NCBI GenBank assembly: GCA_025558095.1
Contig: JAIVFI010000009.1
Span: forward strand, 785,465 to 849,464
Length of the DNA stretch: 64,000 nucleotides
Source: Hyaloraphidium curvatum
Lineage: Eukaryota > Monoblepharomycota > Hyaloraphidiomycetes > Hyaloraphidiales > Hyaloraphidiaceae
Reading direction: 5' to 3'
Below the pieces are notes generated by a model. The model was not told the DNA's origin and did no database searches. It saw nothing but the letters and a program-made list of their open reading frames with translations. Both the position numbers and the translations under genes were made by a program. Of this stretch, positions 41,686-51,197 are shown in pieces; the stretch's first letter is position 1, and every line of letters begins with the position of its first letter.

Positions 41686-42270
41686 TCACGTGCACCTGAT
41701 CACCGCCGGTTTGAGGGCGTTGTTGAGCCGGGCGTAGGTGTCCCCCTTCGAGGCGACCTGGACCACGGGAATGCAGCTGAAGTTGCCGGAGGCTGTGTAG
41801 GCCGAAATGAACTGGGTTGCGGTCACCTTGCCTGTCTCGCACTTGGCGGGGTCGGAGGGGATTAGTGACACTGTCGGCGGGCCGGCCGGAATGCCCCACC
41901 TGGTAACTCCACTGCCCGCCGGTCGAGCTCCTGAACTTGTAAATGGCTTGATAGGCGTTCGAACCGAGGCACTTGTAGCTGAGGTACACGCCGTTCTCGG
42001 AGGAGGTGGGGGTGGCGACGCCCCCCGTTGACGACGCGTAGCCCTTGGCGTTCTGCACGAAGACGTAGGGGAGGGCGGGGTCGGCGAAGGATCCCCAGAC
42101 GCCCGCGGCGAAGGGCGGGCCACCGGTCTTGGGGAAGGTGGGGGGCTGCGGCACGAATTGAGGGGAGGGGGTGCGGGGCGGCTTCGGAAGCTCACCCCTC
42201 CGTTGTTGGCGAGCGCGAGCGGCACAAAGGCGAGCATGGCGGAGACAACGAGGGCGGAGAGGCGCAGCAT
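41686..42270 (-). CDS. Small secreted protein
   Basis: Starts with a signal peptide (MLRLSALVVSAMLAFVPLAL). A GTGAGC intron of about 60 nt follows ANNGG and joins to PPTFPKTGGPPF. The middle exon reads AGVWGSFADPALPYVFVQNA, GVYLSYKCLGSNAYQAIYKF. A second intron, probably only 37 nt (donor GTTACC, phase 1), leads to SLIPSDPAKCETGKV and the C-terminal ALKPAVIRCT. Conserved cysteines (KCLG, KCET, FSCIP, RCT) suggest disulphide bonds. About 150 residues, no known family. It lies next to another secreted-protein gene and the CEMIP remnant, so this stretch is a cluster of genes for extracellular proteins. The second intron is the weakest part of the model. Confidence 0.6.
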   Translation of the reverse strand: MLRLSALVVSAMLAFVPLALANNGGVSFRSRPAPPPLNSCRSPPPSPRPVARPSPRASGDPSPTPPSPTSSCRTPRATRRQRGASPPPPPPRTACTSATSASVRTPIKPFTSSGARPAGSGVTRWGIPAGPPTVSLIPSDPAKCETGKVTATQFISAYTASGNFSCIPVVQVASKGDTYARLNNALKPAVIRCT

Positions 42271-42531
42271 GGCGGCGTCGTCGGGACGGACCGACCGTTG
42301 CGGAAAAGTGCGACGTGGGGGACGTGGGGGATCGAGTCCGAAATCGGACGCGCCGTGCCAAGTGCCTGGCAGGTTGTCCCCACTTGCGAACCGGGTTCAC
42401 CTCGTCAGTGCCATGCATCGGAGATAACTACCATTGTGAGCCGACTGGCCCTGCCCGACCCGGGGGCGAGGTATGCAATGGAGGTCGAGTGGGGACCACT
42501 AGGAGAGGTTGGGAATGAACACAGCCCTCGC

Positions 42532-42709
42532 ACGCACAGGCCTCCCACTGCTTACGCGACGTTTGCTCGTGATGCCGGCACGCCGTTTCCGTGGGCGGCG
42601 ATGCCGTTGCGAGCGGCCGCCCACAGTCAGAGAAGGCCCGAGCCACCGCATCCGGCAAGCCGGCATCACGAGCAAACATCACACGCCGAAAGCAGTGGGA
42701 GGCATGTGT
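42532..42709. repeat. Foldback (long inverted repeat) element
   Basis: Two arms of about 50 bp, 42532-42579 and 42659-42709, are inverted copies. They share gtttgctcgtgatgccggc exactly and gcctcccactgctt exactly, separated by an arm segment with small differences. Inside the 79-bp spacer a second inverted pair, gtgggcgg and ccgcccac, extends the hairpin. No coding sequence. It resembles a foldback/MITE-like element or a strong structured 3' signal beyond the stop of the gene at 42842. Confidence 0.75.
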
Positions 42710-42841
42710 ATCCAGTAGGCACATCTCGAAGGTCGAATCGCACGTAACACATTTCGCGGGCTCCGAAGCCCGGTACTACCAGTTCAGCCCGGCCACTGCG
42801 ACCCGAGGCAGGACGCCCGGGATCGTGTACTGCGGCAACCA

Positions 42842-45800
42842 TCAGCAATCGAATAACTCCATCTGCCCATTTGAAACACTCACAGCATCTTTGAAGATGA
42901 TGGGCGACGAAGGCGAGCGCACGTAGGTCTTCTTGGCGTAGGTCCTCGCCCCGCGGAAGCAGGTGCACCCCGTGTCGCGGAACCCGTCGTCGCAGGAATC
43001 TGTCGTGGCGGCCCCATCAGCGACACCACCGCACGGCCCCGCAAGCGCTGCTTACCGCAGCACGACTTCCTCCACCTGCAACGCCACCTCCTGCACCTCA
43101 GCCTGACGTGGCAGCACCCGCACCTCTTCCTCCTCGTCGCCGCGGGGCGGAAGCACAGCGCGCCCAGGTCCATGTAGTCGTCATCGCACCGCTCCCAGCA
43201 CACGGGGCCGATCCCGTCGAAGCCGGAGCGGCAGCGGGGATAGCACAGGCCGCCCTGCTTTTCCTGGCCCGAGGGGCAGGGGTCGTCCGAGTCGCGGGCG
43301 CAGGTGACCCTGTGAAAGGGCGACGCGTAAGCATAGCATCGCACGAGATGGATCGGCGCGCAGTACCCGAGATCTGTCCACCGCGACGGGCAGTTCTGCC
43401 AGCATATCCCCAGGACGTTCGTGTACCCCGCGCGACAGCTCCCGTAGCAAAGTATCCCCTGCAGGTTCGGATACGACGCCGGGCACCCGAAGGTCGCGCA
43501 CAGCCCCGAATTGCACCTGTGGTCTCCGGGGCAGTCCCAGTCCCTGCGGCAGAAGTAGAGTGAGAGCGGCTTGCCCAGGGCGCGGAAGGTGGCGACGATG
43601 GGGAAGCCGGTTCCGGAAAAGGGTCCCCCGACGGAAAAGCACGCGTCAATCCGCGAGGGGAGCGAAGGGATGTACATGGTAAGGATTTTCCAGGCCACAC
43701 CGAGCTGCGGCAGCGCGCCCGTGCCGTCGAGGCACACGCGGAAGCCCCACCCCGCCGGCGACGCGTAGATGTCGAGCTGTCCCGAAACCCTGACGCCGCC
43801 AAAGATCTGGTCGATAGGGTCCGCGAGCAGGTCGCCTATCTGCGGCATTGCCTGGAAAAAGTCGCCCAGATCCGACGTCAGGGATGTCTGCAGGGCAAAC
43901 TCCCAGTCCGAGGGGGTCAGGTACCGGACCACCGTGGCGCACGTGGCCGTGGCCAACCCCGACAGGTCCATCTCGACCATCCCGTCCAGCAGGCTGGCGG
44001 AGGGGGCCGCGGAGACCTGTACCGCCAGCGCCACGTCGACCCTCGCGAGCCCGTTCCGCCGGGGGTCCGAGTCGAGGAGCACGATCCCGGACGAGGCAAA
44101 AGTCAGCGCCACGGGCTCCAGGTCGAGGGTGATGCTCGCCGTGCCCTGAAAGTAGGTCTGTCCGCTGACGACCACCGAGCGGGTCCCGTGCGGCGTCCAG
44201 AACTCGCTGACGATGCCCAGCGCGTCCGAGGTGACGGTTCCGTCGAGGGCGAAGCCGGCGAGGTCCAAGCTGACGGTTATGTTGATCGGCGGCTCGGGCC
44301 AGAGGACGGTGGTCTCGACGCCGGCGAAGGCGAAGAGGTACTCGTTCCGGCATCTGCGTGGACCGTCAATGAGAGCCTTCCAAATCAAGGCGAAGAGACC
44401 CACGGATTCATCGCCGCCGCGATCTGCATGTTGGGCGCGTCCTCCGGGTACTCCACCCCCGGCACCTGCGTCGTGTAGAACCCCAGGACGTAGTACAACT
44501 CGTCGACCGCCGGGAGCGAGGCGAACATCTCGAGCCACTCCTCGACCTCGTCCCCCGGCAGAGGGGGGCGGGGGATGCGTGAGACCCAGGACGCGAGGGG
44601 GTTGGAGCCGAGGGTGTCGAGGTCGGAGCCCTTGAACGTCTAGCGGGGCTGGTCATCAGCGTCCTCGCGAAGGGAAGAGGGAAGGTGCGTTGCCCACCAT
44701 GCTGCAGATAGTCGCCCCGGCCCTCGCGCCGAGGAACCTTCCCAGCGGGAACCAGCCGAAAAGGTTCCCAACGCCGGGCACGTCGAGCCGCAGGGCTGAG
44801 CTCGCGGCGTCGAGGGCCGAGAGGGCGAACCGGCACCCGTGCAGGGGGCAGGCCGAGTTGTCGGATTGTCGGCGGAAGAGGGCGGAGAGGCGTGATGCCA
44901 GGGTCGGGGGTGGAGCAGTATCTGCGTGGGAGGGTGATGTGCCGCGCCTGACGATCTGCGGGTAGCTCCGGGCTGAGGGGACCGTCGGCGCCCCGGCGCC
45001 GGCGGTGAGGTTGACCCTGTCCCTCCTGTAGATCTCGTACGCGTACGGGAACAGCGTCGCACTCCCCTCCAGCACCGCCGTCCAGTTGCCCCCCCGATCG
45101 CACGGCGCCGAGGCAAACACCCGCAGCAGGTAGGACAGCGCGGGGTCGTCCTCCGCGTCCTCGCCGTACGGCAGCTCCGCGCGGCATCCCGCCAGAACCC
45201 GCACCTCGGAGCGGAGCTCCAGCTCGCGGGTGATCTGGGCGCACGTGCCGTTCAGGCCGCGGGACAGGTACGTCCCCGCGAGGAGGAAGAACACGGGGTC
45301 GTGGAGCTCCATGCGGTCCCCGTCGCCGACGTGGGCGTAGCCGGCGGGGCAGGGGAACGTGTCGTTCTGCGAGAACTCGGGTGCGGCGCGGGCGGCGGCC
45401 AGCATGCCGTTGGCGGGGGATGCCTCCTCCGCTTTCCGCAGCTCGATCGCGGGCAGCTTGACGTCGAAGCTCGCCCCCACTTGGACCCGCACCGCCGGTT
45501 CTCCGGGAGCAAGACACCGCGTCTTGTTCGCCCCCATCTCCACCCTGACTCTCGCCCCATCGGCGCCCACGGGCTCCGCGCACACCCCGCGCATGGCGAA
45601 CCGCCACCCCCCGTCGTCGAACCCGCACCGCTGCCCCGCGCGCTCCCCGATCCCGAGCTCGCGGAGCACCGCGTCCCTCGGCCGCATCGCCCCGTCCGCC
45701 GGAGCAGCGACTCCGTCCTCCTCGTCCCAGGAGCGCTTGGCGGCCGCCAGCACGTCCAGTAGCGAGCTGCGCACCCGCGAGGCGAAGGCCGGGTCCTCGA

Positions 45801-46922
45801 GGACGAAGGTGGGGGAGATGCCAGCGACGGGGGGGACGGGGCAGGTGATGGCGGGGACGGCGGCGACGAGGGGGGAGGGGGAGAGACGGCCGAGGGCGTC
45901 GGCGGTGAGGGTGAAGAAGGGGGAGGAGAGGGGGTTGCTCGCCGAGACGACGGCGAGAGTTTCGTTCGGCCTGCGGGGGAAGGGGGGTTAGTGGAGGGCC
46001 ACGGGGAGACGCCGGGCATGGCGCACGGGAGGAAGACGGAGAAGCTGAAGGAGCCGTCGGCGAGAGTGGTGTTGGCGCCAATAAGGTCCGGGTCCCTGGC
46101 CGCACGCGTCGTCAACCCGGGCAACGCGACCATCCTGCGCAGCTGTATCGCGACGTTGGCAAGGGGCGGCTCGCCGGCCTCGAACCTGTAGTTGGCGTTG
46201 GTGTCGTTGAAGATGCGGCCGGCGACGAGCTGAAGCTGCTGCCGCACTGTGGCGGTGCTGGTGGTGCGGCGGGTGGCGGTGACGGTCCTCGTGCGGGTAA
46301 CGTAGGCGGTGAGGGCGCGGTTCGTGACAGTGACGGTCGGGCGGGCTGGGCAGCAGTAGCGCAGCGGGCCGGAGGGCGGGGCCGGCGTGCCCCGCGTGAC
46401 GTTGGCAGCTGCGGGGCACGGCGGGCACACATTGCGGCGTTCCAGCTCGTGGTGGCGAAGCGGTGTGCTGTCGAAGCTGCCCTTGGGCGCGTCGACCGAT
46501 CCGAAGTCGACGTCCCCTAAGGTCGAGTCCCCGGCCAGCGAATCGCGCGCCCCGAGCCTCTGGCCCACGGCGACCGTCGTCGTCACCGTTGCCACAACGA
46601 CAATCCGGGTCGTCGTGCGCGTGCGCAGCCGCGTCGACGTGCGGCCGGCCGCGGTGCGCGTGACGGGGACGAGGCCGCGCCGCCCGCAGCAACACGTCGC
46701 GGGGGCATAGTTGCAGCCGGGGCAGCTGTAGCGGGGTCAGCAAAAGCCAGCGGGGACGGCGGCGAAGGCTTGAGCCCACCAGAAGGGAGCGGGGGCCCAG
46801 CGAGGTGCGGTGTTTGGGGCGGCCGAGCCCGCGGGGGCGGGGTCCTGCGCGGAGGAGGAGGAAACGCACGCCGCGAGCACCAGAAGCACAAAGGCGCCCG
46901 CGAAAGCAGCCGTGTGCCTCAT
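42842..46922 (-). CDS. Very large secreted protein with SdrD-B-type domain and Cys-rich C terminus
   Basis: About 1,270 residues in at least six exons. A signal peptide (AAFAGAFVLLVLAACVSSSSA) is followed by a cysteine knot-like CCPGCNYAPATCCCG, a Thr/Arg-rich linker, and a beta-sandwich matching the SD-repeat B domain: VAGRIFNDTNANYRFEAGEP, NVAIQL, TTLADGSFSFSV. A long middle region with scattered cysteines follows. The C-terminal 250 residues carry repeated units of the type C-x-GY-x-N-x-G-x-C (CYGSCRAGYTNVLGICWQNC, CYPRCRSGFDGIGPVCWERC, CDDGFRDTGCTC), ending QMELFDC. Splices check by frame: a 32-nt intron (CACTAAC branch) before PNETLAVVSAS, ICSM to TFKGSD, MNP to CRNEYLF, and SCC to DSCDDGF. 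B-type domains bind calcium in bacterial adhesins; adhesion or matrix function is inference. Confidence 0.75.
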
Positions 46923-47714
46923 TGCTCTTCCCCGGAATGATGGTCCCCCGTCAGCGGCCGACTGCGGGAGGTCAGCACCGCCCTGCGCATCGTCCCTTCC
47001 TCTAGCCGCCCGCTGCCGCCCGGTGATCCCCCATCGCAAGGCGGTTGGTGGCCAAGGCCTAGGGCCGAGCCTCAACGCGGTCAAAGTGGGCATCGATCTT
47101 CCTTTCCGATCCGGCTTGTCCCGCAGACCGGCGTAGCAAGACGTACCGTGGGGCGCGCACGGCGCAACGGCACGCTCTAGCCGCCCGCCGTCCGTCCCTC
47201 ACAGCCCCATCCCTCAGCGGCGAATGCAAACCAGCCGCAGCATCCCGTTTCAGGCGACGGGGGCGGAAGATGAGGGGGCAGCAGGCCGTGCGCACCGTCC
47301 CCCTGGCTCCTAACATGTCCACACGAAGCAGACTGAGGAGCAGGGTTATGCAGTGGTGAGGCATTTGGACGTCTCCACGATTGGCGCAGGCTTGTGCTTC
47401 AAGGATCTGGTGGGCACGTCCGGGGACGTCTTCGCGCCAGCCTGAGTCCTGCGTCTTCCTCCGTGGCCTCTTGGACCCCGTCCAATCTGGTTCGACAATG
47501 CTGCAGCCCATCGTCCCATGTTGGCTGCAACGGTGAGGGTGGCGCGGGATCTCACTCCTCGCACGGGAACATCCGAGGACGTCCCCGCGTCCCCCCGGTC
47601 CCCGCGCATTCCCGCCGCGTCCTCGACCCGGTCCGAAATCGGGCAGGCGTTGAGGCAGGAGAAGGTGCATCCCAATACGTAGTCGTCCACGTCGGCTCAC
47701 CGTCCGCGGAAAAG
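46923..47714. other. Gene-free interval upstream of the large secreted-protein gene
   Basis: No supported gene. The first few hundred bases presumably hold the promoter of the large gene transcribed leftwards. A fragment near 47570 (catccgaggacg) resembles the repeat core of the adjacent array. Confidence 0.45.
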
Positions 47715-48680
47715 TTCGTACATTCGGGCGGCGCGGGTCGTTCATGATGTCGGAGGGGGCATCGCATCCAGGGATGCCTCCCAGTTTCTACCGTCCCGCG
47801 CCTCTCGGTTCAAGTCCTTGTCGGGGTCCAGAAGCATACCGAACATGTACTTGGGTTTCGAGACGGAGGCGTCCGCAGATGCCTCCAGCGAAGTCCGCGT
47901 CCGCGCCGGGGCCTCCGCACCGATGACCTAATCCCCGACGCCACATCGTGTCCAGCTACTCAAAACGTGCCCAGCGTCCGCGTCAGCAGCCGTTCGGAAC
48001 GACCCCGCTTGCTTCGGGCGGCGCGGGAGGGTAGTGTTCAGGGCGGGGGCATCCAGCGACGCCTCCGTTTCTCCCACCGTCCCGCGCTCTCCGGTACAGT
48101 GCCCCGAAAAAGACCGGCGCGGAATGCGCGTCCTCATCCGCGTACTGCTGTCGTGCCGGCGCGAAGTCTTCCGCTAGGTCGCGGAGGAATCATAAGATGC
48201 CTCCGTGTTCCGAGGCGCTCCGCGTCCGCGCCGGCCTGCCGGTCCGCGAAGCCGCCGCATGGACTCCCGGTCCGGCCCCAGCAAGCATGACCTGCGTTCT
48301 CATGTCGACCGGCCTGGTGTGCTGGCTGGGCGGCGCGCGACGGAGTCGCGGCGAACCATCGTGGGGGGCTGAGCTTCGTCCGAAAACCTGTCCAGGCCAC
48401 AGGCGCCACCGGCACGAACCTGGTGGTTCTACGGAGGAGTCCGAGGATGCCTCCGGGGCTCCGTTGCTAGTCCGCGCCGGCCTGCCCGAGTTCGAAAGCC
48501 TCCCCGTCCGCCGTCCCGCGCCGCCCCGTCCGCGTCCGCGTCCATGTCACTGAGGCTCGTCGCGAGGACACCATCCGGTCTTTGTGGAAGTGTCCGAAGG
48601 CGCCTCCAGCGCAAACTGCGTCCGCGTCGGCCCACCGGACCGATGCGTCACCGCGGAAGCCCCCCCGTCCCCGGGCTCCC
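47715..48680. repeat. Degenerate tandem array, unit about 300 bp
   Basis: Successive copies of tcgggcggcgcggg occur near 47725, 48016 and (changed) 48330, followed each time by gggggcatc- and -gcctcc blocks. Hairpin cores GGAGGC-x10-GCCTCC or variants lie at about 47864, 48181, 48434 and 48588, each followed within 40 bp by gtccgcgtccgcgccggcc or a variant and, in two cases, accgatg. The period is roughly 290-320 bp for the first copies, then shorter, so copies have internal deletions. Identity between copies is low, which indicates age. Single units also occur at 35.2 and 37.3-38.9 kb. Confidence 0.65.
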
Positions 48681-49071
48681 CGGCATCGTCGAGGCCCCCG
48701 GCGCGCTCGCCACGACCCGTCCGGAAGCCCGCATTCCCAGCGAGGTCCTCACAGCTGCTGCGGGCGGCACACGGGGCACCCGCCGCCCGCGCAACGGGGA
48801 GGCGTGGCCGTCCGCCGCCGGGCCGTGCGCACCGCCCTTGCGCGGCGCACGCGGCCCCGGGTCGGAGCGGGACGGCCCCGGGAGGCCAGGGCGGGGCGCA
48901 GGCGGACTTCGGTGTGTTGGGGCTTGCGGCGCGGTGGGTCGCGCGCGGGGAGACGACCCATCGCGTCCCCCGATCCCGCCCGACTCGCTCGGAAAATCGG
49001 AAACGGGCGTTCGAATTAAAGCACCAGCACGCGCACATCCACCATGCCCTGATCCGCCCCTCCTTTCCCTG

Positions 49072-50604
49072 CTACCACCACCTCCCCCTCCTGCTGCTCG
49101 CGGTCGCCGACGCCGCCTTTGCCCCGGTCCTCGTCGCCCCCGGCTTCCCCGTGAAGAAGGTGAACACCACCCTCGATCCCGTCATTTTCGCGGGGTCGTA
49201 CGGGATCGTCGGCGGCGCGTCGATGTAGTCCGGCACCCAGGAGGTCGAGAACCGCGTGGTCGTGGTCGTCGTCGGCTCCAAGGAGGTGGTGGCGAGGGTG
49301 GTGGTTTCGAGTGGGGATGGGGTGAGCAGTTCGATGTCGCCAACCCAGCCCGTGGGTTCGGGGTATTCGGTCGTCGTGAAGGTGGTCGTCCTCTTTGCGG
49401 ATTTGGTGCGCTTCGGGGTGGTGGATGCCGTGCGGACGGTGGTGGTGGGCGTGCCGAGCAGCACGAGCCCGTTGCCTTGGGCGGAAGCGGCGGGAGGGTT
49501 CAAAACGCGGGGAAGGAGGATGCCGAGGGCGATCCCGACCGCGACGACCAGGACCGCGAAGGCGACCCCCATCCCGATCTTGGCCGGCAGCGAATAGAGG
49601 CAGAAGCAGCAGCACCCCTCCCCGCAGCACTTTCCGCAGTCCTTGGGCTTGCGGCGGTGCGCTACGGCGTCCCATTCCGGGTAGTCGCCCGACGGCGGGG
49701 GGAGGAGGGACTGCCGCGGGTCGTCCCGCCCCGAGGAGGCGGCGGAGCGGGTGGAGGAGTACGAGGAGGTGTAGGGCGCGCCCGAGCCGGCGGAGAGGGT
49801 GCCCGGCGGGGCGAGGGACATGGCGGTGCCGGCGCGGACGACGGCGAGGTTGGCGGTCGCCGCGCGGGGGAGGGTGGCGGTGCCTGCGCGCGCGACGGAG
49901 GGGAGGGTTGAGCCGTAGGGGAGGGTCGACGAGAAGGGGGGGGAGGTGCCCGTGGGGATGGTGCTGCCGAAGGGGAGGGTGCTCCCGAAGGGGAGGGTGG
50001 AGCCGAAGGGCAGGGTCGAGGCGAGGGGCGGGGAGCCGGCCATCGCCGCGGGGAGGGTTGTGCCGTACGGCAGCGTGGAGCCGTGCCCGATGCTGGCCAT
50101 GGCGCCCCGCCCCTGAGCGGGGACCGCCACCGGCCGCGCGGCGTGTGCCCAGGCGGCGGCGGGCTCGAGCGGCACGGCGACCGAGTCCCACAGCCCCGAC
50201 GCCTCGGCGTCGCCGGCCTCCCGCCGCAGCAGGGCGTCGAGCAGGGCGGCCCGCTCGGCGCGCGTCATCGTGGCCAGCATCGCGGGGGCGTCGACGGTGC
50301 CGGGCGCGACGGGCGCGCGGCCGCGGGGCGTCTGCAGCGTGGCGAACCCCGCGGGCGGGTCGAGCGGGGCGTTGCGCGGCCACGTCGCCGTGGGGTCCCC
50401 GCCGCGGCTGGCCGCCCGCGAGGCGCTGCCGGTGTTTGGCCGCGGCGGGCTGCCCTCGCCGGCCGTTCCGGGCTTCGCCTCGCTCTTCCGCCGGCCGCGG
50501 CTGCCCGACCGCGCAGAGTGCGGCAGCGACCCGCCCGCAGAGGAGCCGCCGCCCGACGACGCCGCGCCGGGCAGAGGGCCGGTGGGGAGCGGCTGGTAGG
50601 ACAT
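49072..50604 (-). CDS. Single-pass membrane protein with Thr-rich extracellular stalk
   Basis: A 510-residue intronless protein with four parts. Residues 1-330 are a Ser/Pro/Ala/Gly-rich, likely cytosolic disordered region with the repeat block STLPFGSTLPFGS. A cluster of cysteines (CGKCCGEGCCCFCLYSLP) abuts the membrane and is a good palmitoylation site. The transmembrane helix is IGMGVAFAVLVVAVGIALGI. After it comes a Thr-rich stalk (TTTFTTTEYPEPTGW, TTLATTSLEPTTTTTTRF) that would be O-mannosylated, then PPTIPYDPAKMTGSRVVFTF. There is no N-terminal signal peptide, so the helix itself would insert the protein. The layout resembles fungal wall-stress-sensor-like proteins in general form only; no sequence family is recognised. 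Confidence 0.7.
   Translation of the reverse strand: MSYQPLPTGPLPGAASSGGGSSAGGSLPHSARSGSRGRRKSEAKPGTAGEGSPPRPNTGSASRAASRGGDPTATWPRNAPLDPPAGFATLQTPRGRAPVAPGTVDAPAMLATMTRAERAALLDALLRREAGDAEASGLWDSVAVPLEPAAAWAHAARPVAVPAQGRGAMASIGHGSTLPYGTTLPAAMAGSPPLASTLPFGSTLPFGSTLPFGSTIPTGTSPPFSSTLPYGSTLPSVARAGTATLPRAATANLAVVRAGTAMSLAPPGTLSAGSGAPYTSSYSSTRSAASSGRDDPRQSLLPPPSGDYPEWDAVAHRRKPKDCGKCCGEGCCCFCLYSLPAKIGMGVAFAVLVVAVGIALGILLPRVLNPPAASAQGNGLVLLGTPTTTVRTASTTPKRTKSAKRTTTFTTTEYPEPTGWVGDIELLTPSPLETTTLATTSLEPTTTTTTRFSTSWVPDYIDAPPTIPYDPAKMTGSRVVFTFFTGKPGATRTGAKAASATASSRRGRWW
49957..50035. repeat. 18-bp coding tandem repeat (FGSTLP)
   Basis: Three to four near-perfect 18-bp units encode F-G-S-T-L-P within the disordered region of the Thr-rich membrane protein. 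Neighbouring degenerate units (YGTTLP, SSTLPYGSTLP) on both sides show repeated rounds of expansion. Confidence 0.85.
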
Positions 50605-51197
50605 CGTTCGGGGGAGCTGAGGGGAGCGGGCAAGGGACGCTCGCGGTGCGGGAGCGCCGGAGGTCCCTACGGCAAACAAACGGACGCGCGGCCGAGTGCC
50701 TACTTGCGGGGGCAGGCGGGGCCAAACTGGTGCTCACCGAGCTCTCAATTGACCTATCTAGCTGATTCGCCTGAGATTCGGGTGATCCGCGGCCTGGCGG
50801 GGGGCGGAGAGGCGGGTCCCTCCCACGCCAATTCTAGGGACCGCCGGCCACAGCCCCCCCTTATCCCACCGGGTCCGCGCTTTCGGCCGGCGAATGAAAG
50901 GCCGCGGCATCGCTGAATCAAAGAAAATGAAGGTGGAATCTGACGCGAACCCCCCAGCTTGTGACTCGCCTGCGGAGCCGTGCGCGGCGATTGATTGGGG
51001 GCGCGAGGAGCTTCCCGGGGCGGGGAGCCCTGATGGGGCAACGCGCCAGCGTATCACATTCGGCTCGGATACCGCGCACGGGGAGAGAAAGTCGCGGCCG
51101 TTCGACGAATTGGAGCTGGAGACGCACTGCCGCATGGAGAAAGGCACACTGCATGTCCTTGTTTGACCACTATGAATGCAGCATCGCATGCTTCCTA
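50605..51197. other. Gene-free interval
   Basis: Lies between the 5' end of the Thr-rich membrane protein gene and the 3' end of the secreted kinase gene. Small open frames on both strands show no motif; nothing is supported. Confidence 0.5.

Noticed and set aside
47059-47745. A 228-codon minus-strand open frame
   Set aside because: No motif, Arg/Pro/Gly-rich composition and overlap with the repeat array; probably chance.
47801-47818. tRNA B-box-like ggttcaagtcc, suggesting a tRNA or SINE
   Set aside because: No A box at the right distance, no cloverleaf, and the motif is not conserved among the other copies of the repeat.
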